Source of the DNA: an uncultured Bacilli bacterium
Lineage (GTDB): Bacteria > Bacillota_I > Bacilli_A > RF39 > UBA660
Assembly: GCA_934148995.1 (NCBI GenBank)
Contig: CAKPDM010000001.1
Location: 1-64,000, forward strand
Direction of reading: 5' to 3'
DNA length: 64,000 bases
Shown here: positions 24,548 through 32,900 of the stretch, in pieces
How the letters are laid out: each line of letters starts with the position of its first letter
Numbering within the stretch: position 1 is the stretch's first letter
Position numbers and translations under genes: made by a program
The notes under the pieces: model-generated
Told to the model about the DNA's origin: nothing
The model's input: only the letters and a program-made list of their open reading frames with translations
Database searches by the model: none

Positions 24548-25237
24548 TCACTCCTCTATCTTGTAACCCACTCCATAAATAGTTTTTATATATTTAGGTT
24601 TTCTACCAATGTCGTTCATTTTTTCTCGTAGATGTCTAATGTGAACCATTATCGTATTGTTATCTTTTTCAAAGTATTTTTCTTTCCACACACTAGCAAA
24701 TAAGTCATCACTTTTTACTACTTTGCCACGATTTTCACATAGTAACCACATAATAGCAAACTCTGTTTTGGTAAGTTCTATTTTTTGTTCATTAAAGTAA
24801 AATTCATGTGTCTTATTATTAATAACTATTTCTCTAAAGTCTATTTGTTCTTCATCTTCTATTTTTTGATTATAGTTTTTATATCTTCTTAATTGTGCTT
24901 TAACTCTAGCTATCAATTCTAAAGGTTGAAATGGTTTAGTTACATAATCATCTGCTCCCATACTTAAACCATTAATTTTATCTATATCTTCTACTTTAGC
25001 AGTTGCAAAGATGATAGGAAAGTTATAGTTTTTTCTTATCTTATTACATAGTTCTAAGCCATTTATCTCCGGCATCATTATATCTAAAATAGCTAAATCT
25101 ATTTTCAACTCATCGATATTTTCTAAAACCTTTCTACTAGAGTAATATTTATAAACTTTATAGTTCTCGTTCTTCAAATATATTTCTAATAAATCAGCTA
25201 TTTCCTTTTCATCATCTACTATTAATATGTTATCCAT
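24548..25237 (-). CDS. OmpR/PhoB-family response regulator, VanR-like
   Basis: The receiver domain (about 1-115) has LIVDDEKEI with the acidic pocket, the phospho-Asp in AILDIMMPEI and Lys in YVTKPFQP. The C-terminal winged helix (about 130-230) has the DNA-contact helix NTIMVHIRHLREKM and ends YIKTIYGVGYKIEE. The start is ATG 25237 (MDNILIVDDE), with GAGGAG upstream. It heads an operon with its kinase. Repeats with an 11-base period upstream (25287-25302) suggest autoregulation. Confidence 0.92.
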   Translation of the reverse strand: MDNILIVDDEKEIADLLEIYLKNENYKVYKYYSSRKVLENIDELKIDLAILDIMMPEINGLELCNKIRKNYNFPIIFATAKVEDIDKINGLSMGADDYVTKPFQPLELIARVKAQLRRYKNYNQKIEDEEQIDFREIVINNKTHEFYFNEQKIELTKTEFAIMWLLCENRGKVVKSDDLFASVWKEKYFEKDNNTIMVHIRHLREKMNDIGRKPKYIKTIYGVGYKIEE

Positions 25238-25286
25238 TATGTTACGCTCCTCTTTTTGATTATAGCATAGCATTTTCTAGGCAAAT

Positions 25287-25302
25287 CTTAATTTTTCCTT
25301 AA
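25287..25302 (-). promoter_or_regulatory. Putative autoregulatory box of the response regulator
   Basis: Read on the plus strand, CTTAA-N6-CTTAA recurs here, about 50 bases upstream of the regulator start codon, with the same spacing as in front of the C39 peptidase gene. A TATAAT (-10) lies between it and the start. Confidence 0.4.
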
Positions 25303-25412
25303 GAATTAATTAATTATATTTTCTAAATGAGTAATATTTCTATAATTCATAAAGACATTTACAATTTCACTTTATAAAGTATGGCAATAATTTCTTTTAA
25401 AAAATATAGATA

Positions 25413-25441
25413 TTGAAGCATTTTTAATATTATGATAAGAT
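25413..25441 (+). promoter_or_regulatory. Leader promoter of the CRISPR array
   Basis: TTGAAG (25413-25418) and TAAGAT (25436-25441) are 17 bases apart and would start transcription about two bases before the first repeat. The -10 box and flanks resemble those of the tracrRNA promoter at 28538. The leader is AT-rich and lies between this array and the two-component operon. Confidence 0.6.
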
Positions 25442-25449
25442 TATTTTGA

Positions 25450-26737
25450 GTTACAGGACCCTGTAGATTTTTAGTAATGTATAACGAAGTTTCGTTTTCT
25501 AGCAACTTATCGAATGTTACAGGACCCTGTAGATTTTTAGTAATGTATAACTATACAAGCATATATTGAAACTGAAAAGGGGTTACAGGACCCTGTAGAT
25601 TTTTAGTAATGTATAACTGCTAGTTCTGGCGGTACAAAAGAAAGACCGTTACAGGACCCTGTAGATTTTTAGTAATGTATAACGACAACTCTTCAAATTG
25701 ACTTTTAAAATTAGTTACAGGACCCTGTAGATTTTTAGTAATGTATAACCACTAGTATCATTTAATGAATTTAAAGAGTGTTACAGGACCCTGTAGATTT
25801 TTAGTAATGTATAACGACAACTCTTCAAATTGACTTTTAAAATTAGTTACAGGACCCTGTAGATTTTTAGTAATGTATAACCACTAGTATCATTTAATGA
25901 ATTTAAAGAGTGTTACAGGACCCTGTAGATTTTTAGTAATGTATAACAAATCTCTATTCATTAAAGCTGTATTATCAGTTACAGGACCCTGTAGATTTTT
26001 AGTAATGTATAACTTACTATCTTTTAAATACTCTTCTTCATCAGTTACAGGACCCTGTAGATTTTTAGTAATGTATAACTAGATTTGCCAAGGAAGTTGA
26101 AGGAGCCGAGTTACAGGACCCTGTAGATTTTTAGTAATGTATAACCTTTCCCTTGTAATTGTAAAATATCAATAGTTACAGGACCCTGTAGATTTTTAGT
26201 AATGTATAACAAGTAGATTAGTTCCAATGCAAGAAGTGGTGTTACAGGACCCTGTAGATTTTTAGTAATGTATAACACGCCGTCTGATGAAACCGTTATT
26301 GGTTTTGTTACAGGACCCTGTAGATTTTTAGTAATGTATAACTAATTTAGGTGAACATACTGGTAGTATTTAGTTACAGGACCCTGTAGATTTTTAGTAA
26401 TGTATAACTTAAAGGTATCATTTTATATTTTATTAGGTGTTACAGGACCCTGTAGATTTTTAGTAATGTATAACAAACTCTTTTTCATAAACTACTCCAC
26501 TTTCGTTACAGGACCCTGTAGATTTTTAGTAATGTATAACAAATCACTAAAATTAAACTCTAAACCACTGTTACAGGACCCTGTAGATTTTTAGTAATGT
26601 ATAACTATACAAGCATATATTGAAACTGACAAAGGGTTACAGGACCCTGTAGATTTTTAGTAATGTATAACTAAAATGAAATTTTTTAAAATAAGAAAGA
26701 AGTTACAGGACCCTGTAGATTTTTAGTAATGTATAAG
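25450..26737 (+). CRISPR. Type II CRISPR array, 20 repeats and 19 spacers
   Basis: Repeats are 36 bases, beginning GTTACAGG and ending GTATAAC, with an internal palindrome TACAGGACCCTGTA. Spacers are 30 bases except two of 29 (26146-26174 and 26541-26569). All repeats look identical except the last (26702-26737), which ends in G, marking the leader-distal end. The tracrRNA anti-repeat (28587-28618) fixes the transcription direction as plus, opposite to cas9-cas1-cas2. Spacers 4 and 6 are identical, as are 5 and 7 (a duplicated two-spacer block). Spacers 2 and 18 differ at two positions. The repeat resembles that of S. thermophilus CRISPR1 (shared AGATTT, AGTAA and terminal AAC). Confidence 0.98.
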
Positions 26738-26766
26738 TTTTTTGATACAATAAAAAGGCCATGTTC

Positions 26767-27153
26767 TTATGACTTTAAAATTTTAAATATTTCATCTAAT
26801 TCTTTGCTATAAACCGAAAACAACCTTATACAGTCATTCGGTGTTCCCCGATGCACGTGAGTTTTATAATAGTCGGATGTTATTATCTTATTTCTTGTTA
26901 AATCAATAAGTTTGTATAAGCATAACTTAGCCTTTTCTATTTCTTTTTCACTGTACTCAATACTATATTCTGAATCTATTGTAATATCTTCAATACTATT
27001 TATATCTGGATAATTTTGATTTAAATCAAGTAAACGTCTTTTTTCTTCCCTAGAGATACTTCCTACGTACCTAGCATAACCAATAATGCTATAAGGTATT
27101 TCATCTATCATCAGTCTTCTTACTTTTTCATTGTCCATTAGCGATTCACTCAT
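26767..27153 (-). CDS. Hypothetical protein at the distal end of the CRISPR array, 128 aa
   Basis: I do not recognise it. The protein is charged and helical, starting MSESLMDNEKVRRLMIDE, with IPYSIIGYARYVGSISREEK in the first third and YKTHVHRGTPNDCIRLFSVY near the end. There is no membrane segment or known nuclease motif. I prefer ATG 27153 because AAGGAA lies nine bases upstream; ATG 27162 overlaps the stop of an upstream remnant (ATGA) but has its ribosome site directly abutting. It lies between the last repeat and a decayed repeat copy, so it may have come in by an insertion into the array's distal end. Confidence 0.5.
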   Translation of the reverse strand: MSESLMDNEKVRRLMIDEIPYSIIGYARYVGSISREEKRRLLDLNQNYPDINSIEDITIDSEYSIEYSEKEIEKAKLCLYKLIDLTRNKIITSDYYKTHVHRGTPNDCIRLFSVYSKELDEIFKILKS

Positions 27154-27158
27154 TGTTA

Positions 27159-27348
27159 TCATTTCCTTACATTTAGTATACTTCTATTAATTATAACGTA
27201 TACATCTTTCTCATTATCTATTGTATCATCATCTTCCAATAATGCTGCTACATAACTGTAATATTTTTTCAGCAGTTCAAAACTTCCAGACCTATATTTC
27301 CCTGCTACTATTTTTCTTTTAGGTTTATTATCATTTCTACTATGTTTT
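27159..27348 (-). pseudogene. Remnant of a gene upstream of the 128-aa gene
   Basis: The minus-strand frame reads KRKIVAGKYRSGSFELLKKY and VYVIINRSILNVRK before TGA, which overlaps the next gene by ATGA. It has no start codon. Just upstream a different frame (KFTEYFIDEENIVEMIINL) could be its continuation across a frameshift in an A-rich run. It is probably the broken first gene of a two-gene unit. Confidence 0.35.
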
Positions 27349-27355
27349 CTTCATC

Positions 27356-27391
27356 TATAAAGTATTCTGTAAATTTTTGGTAATCTATAAC
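27356..27391 (+). repeat. Decayed stray CRISPR repeat
   Basis: Aligned without gaps to the array repeat it matches 27 of 36 positions, including CTGTA, ATTTTT, GTAAT and TATAAC. The next bases (TTTGATATAATAAAA) also match the sequence after the last array repeat (TTTGATACAATAAAA). It looks like an old copy of the array's distal end. Confidence 0.55.
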
Positions 27392-27495
27392 AGATTTGAT
27401 ATAATAAAATAGAAAAATCATGTTAGAGAAATCCGTAAATTTTATTAACACAATATCCAAATGAAAATAATCATAATTATAGAATAGGAGATAAT

Positions 27496-28548
27496 ATGGA
27501 AATTGTTACAATATTTGATAATAAGGAAGTCAAATTCAACTTAAACAATAACGTAATGTTTTGTGGAAAAAATACTACAAATAAAAATAAATTCATTAGT
27601 GAATTAACTAATAAATTATTAAAAAATAGTAAAGGATTAGCAATAAATGGAAAACAATTTGATAGTAATGACTATAACATAATAAATATTGATGAAAATA
27701 CTGACTTTAGTAGTGAATTTAAATTTACAAAAAATAATACCTTAAAACAACTAATATATGATGACATAGAAAAGAAAATTGATGAAAAAAAGATTATAGA
27801 TTGCACTAATGAAATATTTGATGTAATTGATGATAAAGTTAATAGTTTATTAAATAGAAAGATTAATAAAAAGAGTGATAACAATATTTCATTTCAAATT
27901 GAAATTCCAAACATGTATTCAATAATTGATAAATTTACCAATATTTATATTGATGACATTTTACTAAGTGATAAAGAAATATCAAAATCTATGAAACGAA
28001 AGTTACTCTATCAGTTATACTTTTTAGATATTAAATCTTTAGTAGAAAAACCGACTATTGTCATAATTAATAACTTTGATGTTTATCTAAATAGTGATGA
28101 GATTATTTCAGTTTTAAACAGTATTAATAATCTATCTAATGATAATTGTCACTTTATAATAAGTAGTTGTAATAATATTTTTGAATATTTAGATATAAAC
28201 AATTTTAGTGTTTACAAAATATCAAATGAGATAATATCAATTAATAAAATAGATAAGGCTATTAAAAATTTTCTAATTAAAGAAGAATATAATCAAAAAA
28301 ATATAAATACTTCATTTGATGAGTTCTATAGTAATAATGAGGGACTAATAAGTAATACTGAAGTAAATAAAATTAAAGAAAATATATTTACTAGAATGCC
28401 TTCAGCATTTGGAAAAATTCTTAACTCTGATAATATAAAAATAATGACAACTAAACCTAAAAATATTGTTTCTGAATATATAATTTGTGCTAATAAAAAA
28501 GATAAAAAACTTTTTGAAGAAATTGTTCAAGAATTTATTGACCATTAA
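27496..28548 (+). CDS. csn2-like: Csn2-like protein (long, degenerate P-loop type)
   Basis: Csn2 forms rings on DNA ends and helps Cas1-Cas2 acquire spacers in type II-A systems. This 350-aa protein has a degenerate Walker A (GKNTTNKN, with the usual second Gly and Ser/Thr replaced) near residue 25. It also has a hydrophobic Walker-B-like strand (TIVIINNFDVYL) and an ATPase-like core flanked by helices. Length and position fit the ~350-aa Csn2 branch found with the S. thermophilus CRISPR1 type, and the repeat and tracrRNA here are of that type. The start has GGAGA seven bases upstream. Unusually it faces cas2 instead of following it on the same strand. The identity rests on context and degenerate motifs, not on strong sequence recall. 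Confidence 0.6.
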   Translation: MEIVTIFDNKEVKFNLNNNVMFCGKNTTNKNKFISELTNKLLKNSKGLAINGKQFDSNDYNIINIDENTDFSSEFKFTKNNTLKQLIYDDIEKKIDEKKIIDCTNEIFDVIDDKVNSLLNRKINKKSDNNISFQIEIPNMYSIIDKFTNIYIDDILLSDKEISKSMKRKLLYQLYFLDIKSLVEKPTIVIINNFDVYLNSDEIISVLNSINNLSNDNCHFIISSCNNIFEYLDINNFSVYKISNEIISINKIDKAIKNFLIKEEYNQKNINTSFDEFYSNNEGLISNTEVNKIKENIFTRMPSAFGKILNSDNIKIMTTKPKNIVSEYIICANKKDKKLFEEIVQEFIDH

Positions 28549-28566
28549 TAAAAAATGTAGTAAGAT
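28538..28566 (+). promoter_or_regulatory. tracrRNA promoter
   Basis: TTGACC (28538-28543) and TAAGAT (28561-28566) are 17 bases apart. The -35 box lies inside the last codons of the Csn2-like gene. The predicted start is near 28573, about 14 bases before the anti-repeat. Confidence 0.65.
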
Positions 28567-28572
28567 TAAATT

Positions 28573-28688
28573 GTCCTGAGAAGGACATACATTACTAAAA
28601 ATTTACAGGTTTCTGTAATAAGGCACAACGGCCTTAGGTTTGATCTAACCTTAAAGATCACAAAGCAGGTTAACTCCTGCTTTTTTTG
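28573..28688 (+). ncRNA. tracrRNA
   Basis: The trans-activating RNA pairs with the repeat part of crRNA and is bound by Cas9. Bases 28587-28618 are complementary to the array repeat over about 32 positions with a few mismatches. Then come the nexus-like hairpin TAAGGCACAACGGCCTTA, a TGATCT / AGATCA stem and a final AGCAGG / CCTGCT hairpin with seven T, the terminator. A small hairpin TGTCCT / AGGACA lies at its 5' end. The order matches type II-A tracrRNAs, where AUAAGGC follows the anti-repeat. It is on the plus strand, like the array and opposite to cas9. Confidence 0.9.
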
Positions 28689-28722
28689 TATCTAAAAAGA
28701 AATAGTATTTTTCTATTTCTTA

Positions 28723-29043
28723 TCATTCAAAAACTAACAAATTTTCTATAGATATATCTTCTTCCACACTTTTTTCACCTGAAAACATTATCATGTTGTT
28801 ATATTGATTTTCAGTCACTTGTAAAAGCCTTATATTTCCACTTTTAGGAGCATTTATTTTTAATCTATTAATATGTTTATTTAAATCATCATTGTTCTTA
28901 CAAATTCTTGAATAAACTGAAAATTGCATCATTATAAAGCCATCATCTAATAAATATTTTCTAAATTTAGTTGCTATCTTTTTTTCTTTCTCTGTTACCA
29001 TCGGCAAATCAAACATTACAATTATTCTCATAAATTTACTCAT
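28723..29043 (-). CDS. cas2: CRISPR-associated endoribonuclease-fold protein Cas2
   Basis: Cas2 bridges two Cas1 dimers in the spacer integrase. The ferredoxin-like core shows RIIVMFDLPMVTEKEKK with the usual Asp, FIMMQFSVYSR, and RLLQVTENQYNNMI. The 106-aa length is typical. The ATG at 29043 overlaps the cas1 stop by eight bases; an ATG at 29031 is possible. It is the last gene of cas9-cas1-cas2, and the tracrRNA terminator lies in the 35 bases after its stop, on the facing strand. Confidence 0.95.
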   Translation of the reverse strand: MSKFMRIIVMFDLPMVTEKEKKIATKFRKYLLDDGFIMMQFSVYSRICKNNDDLNKHINRLKINAPKSGNIRLLQVTENQYNNMIMFSGEKSVEEDISIENLLVFE

Positions 29044-29935
29044 ATATTATTGTTGGCAAATCTAATTTTGCCTCTCCAGTAGAAAATGATTTTATGTAGC
29101 TTTTTATTAACAGACCTATACTATATTCAACAGTATATTTTTTATCATTATGACTAACCTCTTTATTTAATAAATTAATTAGTTCTTTTCTAAAGTTAAA
29201 AGACAAAGGATATACTATTTTATTTCTGTTATCATAAACAAATTTATCTACAACACTTCGGTATGGTTCTAAGAAATCATAAGCTAAATTAAAATTATTA
29301 ATTTTTGAATTATGATGAATTCCTAGATAAGTGTTAAGTCCAAATACAGATAGATTTCTAATTATAGCACTTGCAAATATAGTATAACCATAGTTTAAAG
29401 CAGCGTTTATACTGTCATCATAAAATCTGATGAATTTACTTCCAAATAAACTTCTAAAATAGATTTTAGCAGCTAATCCTTCTCTATTCTTGATATCACC
29501 ATCAATAATTTCAGAGGTATAATCATTAAGTTTAGAGATTGGAAATTCTTCCTTTGAAGTCATTTCCAAAACTCTAATACTATTCTCTAATTTTTTCTTT
29601 ACAATTTGGTTCCAAAATTCTTTCTTAACTTCATCTTGAACTTCTAATTGGTGTGAAAAAACATCTAGTTGTTTAAAATGATAATTATATGGATACATAA
29701 TTGAAGTTGGAAAAAACTTCTCATCACAAATAATAACTGAAATAGCATTCTTTCCAAACTCTGCTAGTAACCTAGTAGTTAATAAAGTGGTAGCATCTTC
29801 AATTAAAACATAATTAATATCTTCTAATGGAACCTTTGAAATATTTTCATCTTTTTTTATCATCAGTTGGTTATCTTGAAAATATAATTTTTCACTTTTC
29901 TTAATAACGACTTGTCTATACCCCACTAATTTCAC
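29036..29935 (-). CDS. cas1: CRISPR-associated integrase Cas1
   Basis: Cas1 is the metal-dependent integrase that inserts new spacers. Family segments visible are AARIYFRSLFG-like (KIYFRSLFGSKFIRFYDD), INAALNYGYTIF, the His in TYLGIHHNSKINN and the acidic DFLEPYRSVVD. The N-terminal beta-sandwich (about 1-90) contains VPLEDINYVLIEDATTLL. At 299 aa it is of type II length. It overlaps cas9 by 20 bases and cas2 by eight, so the three genes form one translationally coupled operon. Confidence 0.96.
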   Translation of the reverse strand: MKLVGYRQVVIKKSEKLYFQDNQLMIKKDENISKVPLEDINYVLIEDATTLLTTRLLAEFGKNAISVIICDEKFFPTSIMYPYNYHFKQLDVFSHQLEVQDEVKKEFWNQIVKKKLENSIRVLEMTSKEEFPISKLNDYTSEIIDGDIKNREGLAAKIYFRSLFGSKFIRFYDDSINAALNYGYTIFASAIIRNLSVFGLNTYLGIHHNSKINNFNLAYDFLEPYRSVVDKFVYDNRNKIVYPLSFNFRKELINLLNKEVSHNDKKYTVEYSIGLLIKSYIKSFSTGEAKLDLPTIIYE

Positions 29936-32900
29936 CCAAAATATTAATAGAAAGCTTTTGAATAGAACTAATAGTAGAAACGGTTATTTGATATTGTGTT
30001 CGAACTTTTGAAAAAATATTACTATTTCCAATTATGTCGTAACCATCTCCAAGTTTACTTTTAACTTCAAACATACCACTTGAGCATCCTACTACATAAG
30101 CTATACTTTCTCTTCCATCAGTAGTAATTACTTTAATTAAGTCGTTTTTATATAAACTCATATATAAGTTATAACTATTCAACACTTCACTATATGGTAA
30201 AATTTTATTATTTTTTCCTTGACCATATTCTAGTTTAATTGTGAATTCTTTACTAGAATTGTTTTTATTTTGATATTCTTTTATCTTTTCTATTTCAAAC
30301 ACATCATATGCTGCAAAATATAGTTTATTATCACTTTCATTATTTGATTTAAAAATATCAATTCTATAAATTCCACCTTTTTCAACATTAGCATTATTAA
30401 GTGTATGTCCAGTATTATTAAATTCTGAATATACTTTAATTCTTTTTATTGCTTTTTGTTCTTTATCATTTGGATTAATTGGATATTTTCCATCATGTTT
30501 TTTTAAAGCTTCTGCACCATCTTTACAATCTCCAAACCACTCTACTAAAGTATTAAAAATGTCTTTTGAACCATTCTCATGGTCTGGCATTTTATCCAAA
30601 TCACTTCGTTTAACATTTTCTATAGGTGTTCTCAATGTTTTATAAGTTACTTTTTCATCATTATTTTCTATAGTTTTCATACCATAATATTTCTCTTTGT
30701 GCATTGCACCTGATATCTTTGGTTTTGCTAGTGATGGAGTTAGTGTATGTACCTTTTCTAGTTCTTCATTGGTATATGTTCCATGTACTTTCAAATTCCA
30801 TTTTAGTATTTCAATATCTTGTTCATATACTCTTTCTTTAGCTTCTTCTACAAAATTGTCATATGGTAAAGGAAATTTTAATGTACTAACACCATATTTT
30901 GAAAAGTAAATATTATCATGAGCTTCTTGTTCTTTTAAATATTCTTTAAATTCTGTTTCTTTTAATACACCATCTTCATCAAAAAATCTAGCTATTTCGT
31001 CATCGACATCTTTAATCTTTATTTCATTTAACTTATTTTTAGCAATACCATCAATATATCTACTAAATTTTTCATAAAGCGTTACTTTTTGTTCCAAGGA
31101 CTTAGTGATAGATGCTATAACAAGCGCATCCATAGCATGATGAAGATGATTATCTCTATCTTTATTTATATCTGTCTTCATATCATCTGGCATAATGTAA
31201 GTCTTAGAAATATAACTATGTGTAAGTCTATTAAATCCCCATCTTGCCCTAAGTTTAGCAGTTATAGCACCTGGATAAACATTAACTTTTGGTACATTTA
31301 AATGTGCTTTTATTAAACTAGCAAGTTCTCTACTTATATATTTTGTATCATTTAAATTTTGATTTCTCATTTCTCTTTCGGTTTCTAAGTCTAACTTAGT
31401 TAATAAATAATTATCTTTTTTATTTTGAGAAATAGCTAAACTGTTAATAAAGCTTTCATATTGACTCCATTTTGGAGTATTACCAAACCATTCATAAGGT
31501 GTTTTATTTCCTTTATCTTGATTATATTTAGTATAAACCAATGTTTTATTTAAATAATTATCATTATAAGTTCTAGAATATGGCAAAATATGATCAATTT
31601 GAACAATATTATTAGTAAATAATTCTTCAAATTTTATCTTTTCCATACTATATCCACAAAATTCATTTTGTTCTTTCCATAATTTATATTTCAATAAATC
31701 ATTACTACTAATCTTATTAACATCAGTAAAAGGTCCTTCTTCTACTAAAAATTTACGAATTTTTTCATTTTCAGCTTTTCTTTTTAGTTGTGACTTCTCT
31801 ATTTCTTTTCGTTCATCTTTTGTTCTAGCTAAGTCTCTTGCTGTTTCAATATTAATTATTTTTGGCATACCATATTTTTTTATAATTGCATTAAGCACTT
31901 TTCTAGTTTGAGTAAGTGATCTAATTACTCTTTGATTTCTAATATTTTCATCTACATATATTGGAACCAATAAGTTTTTCTTTTCTATATTTTTTGACAC
32001 ATTTGAATGGTCAATATTGATACTTTCCATTGCCTTATCATAAGTAATTCCTTGCATCATTAAAGGAATTAAATCTCTTATAATATCAGTAGATAACATT
32101 AAATGTTCCTTAAAATTAGGTAATTTTTCTACAAAATTAATGTCATCAAATTTAGCATCAATAATTTCCGATTCTTTAATTTTTGTTTGAATATCTTCGT
32201 TTATTTTATAGTTTGTACAGTAAAGTGCTAATTCATCTAAAAATTCAATATTATCTTTTACTTCATTCCATATTTTCTTGTTATAAGATGATAATATTGC
32301 ATTTTTTAACGTATGATATCCTTCTAATTCTATCAATTTTCTAGAAAATAATTTATCATTATAAAATTTTTCATAAGGACCTCGTTTACTTTCATCTAAA
32401 GAGTAAATATCAACTTTTTCTTCTTTTGGAATACTTAAATACTTTTTGTACTTTTCTATTACTTTTATATATTCGTCTTTAGTTAAGCTTAAATTCTTTA
32501 TTGTAACATCATTAGTACCTAATATCTTAACAAGATATTTATAAGTTACGGTTTGTTTTTCTTTAGCAGTGTTAATAATCCTTGCTATTTCTTCAGGTGT
32601 TAATGATTGATAATTCCCATCACCAATCTTATATCGCAAATTTACTAATTTAGATAAAGCAACAAATAGTTCAGATGAAAATGCATATTTTGGAGCTCTT
32701 GGTTTATGATCAAATGCACAATTGCCAACCATTTTTTTAATTAAATCTCCACCATATTTAGATCTACGTTCTAATCTATTTCCATTTTCATCATATTCAT
32801 AATATTTTCCTGGTCCTTCAGAATAATGTCTTCTAGAGCTATATATTTTTAAATATTCTTCTTTAAACTTATTATCAATAAGTCCAAATTTTATCTGACT

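Noticed and set aside
25897..26594. Open frames running across CRISPR repeats (25897-26082 and 26400-26594)
   Set aside because: Their repeated peptide is just the array repeat translated; no ribosome site and the array is non-coding.
25486..26701. Transcription of each crRNA from a promoter inside every repeat, as in Neisseria type II-C
   Set aside because: Repeats end in TATAAC, but there is no -35 box or extended -10 at a suitable distance; a leader promoter is present instead.
25450..26737. Spacers matching other parts of the window (self-targeting)
   Set aside because: I saw no convincing match by eye; this needs a proper search.
31089..31301. Plus-strand frames inside cas9 and other long genes
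   Set aside because: They are antisense shadows of a strongly supported coding frame with no ribosome sites.
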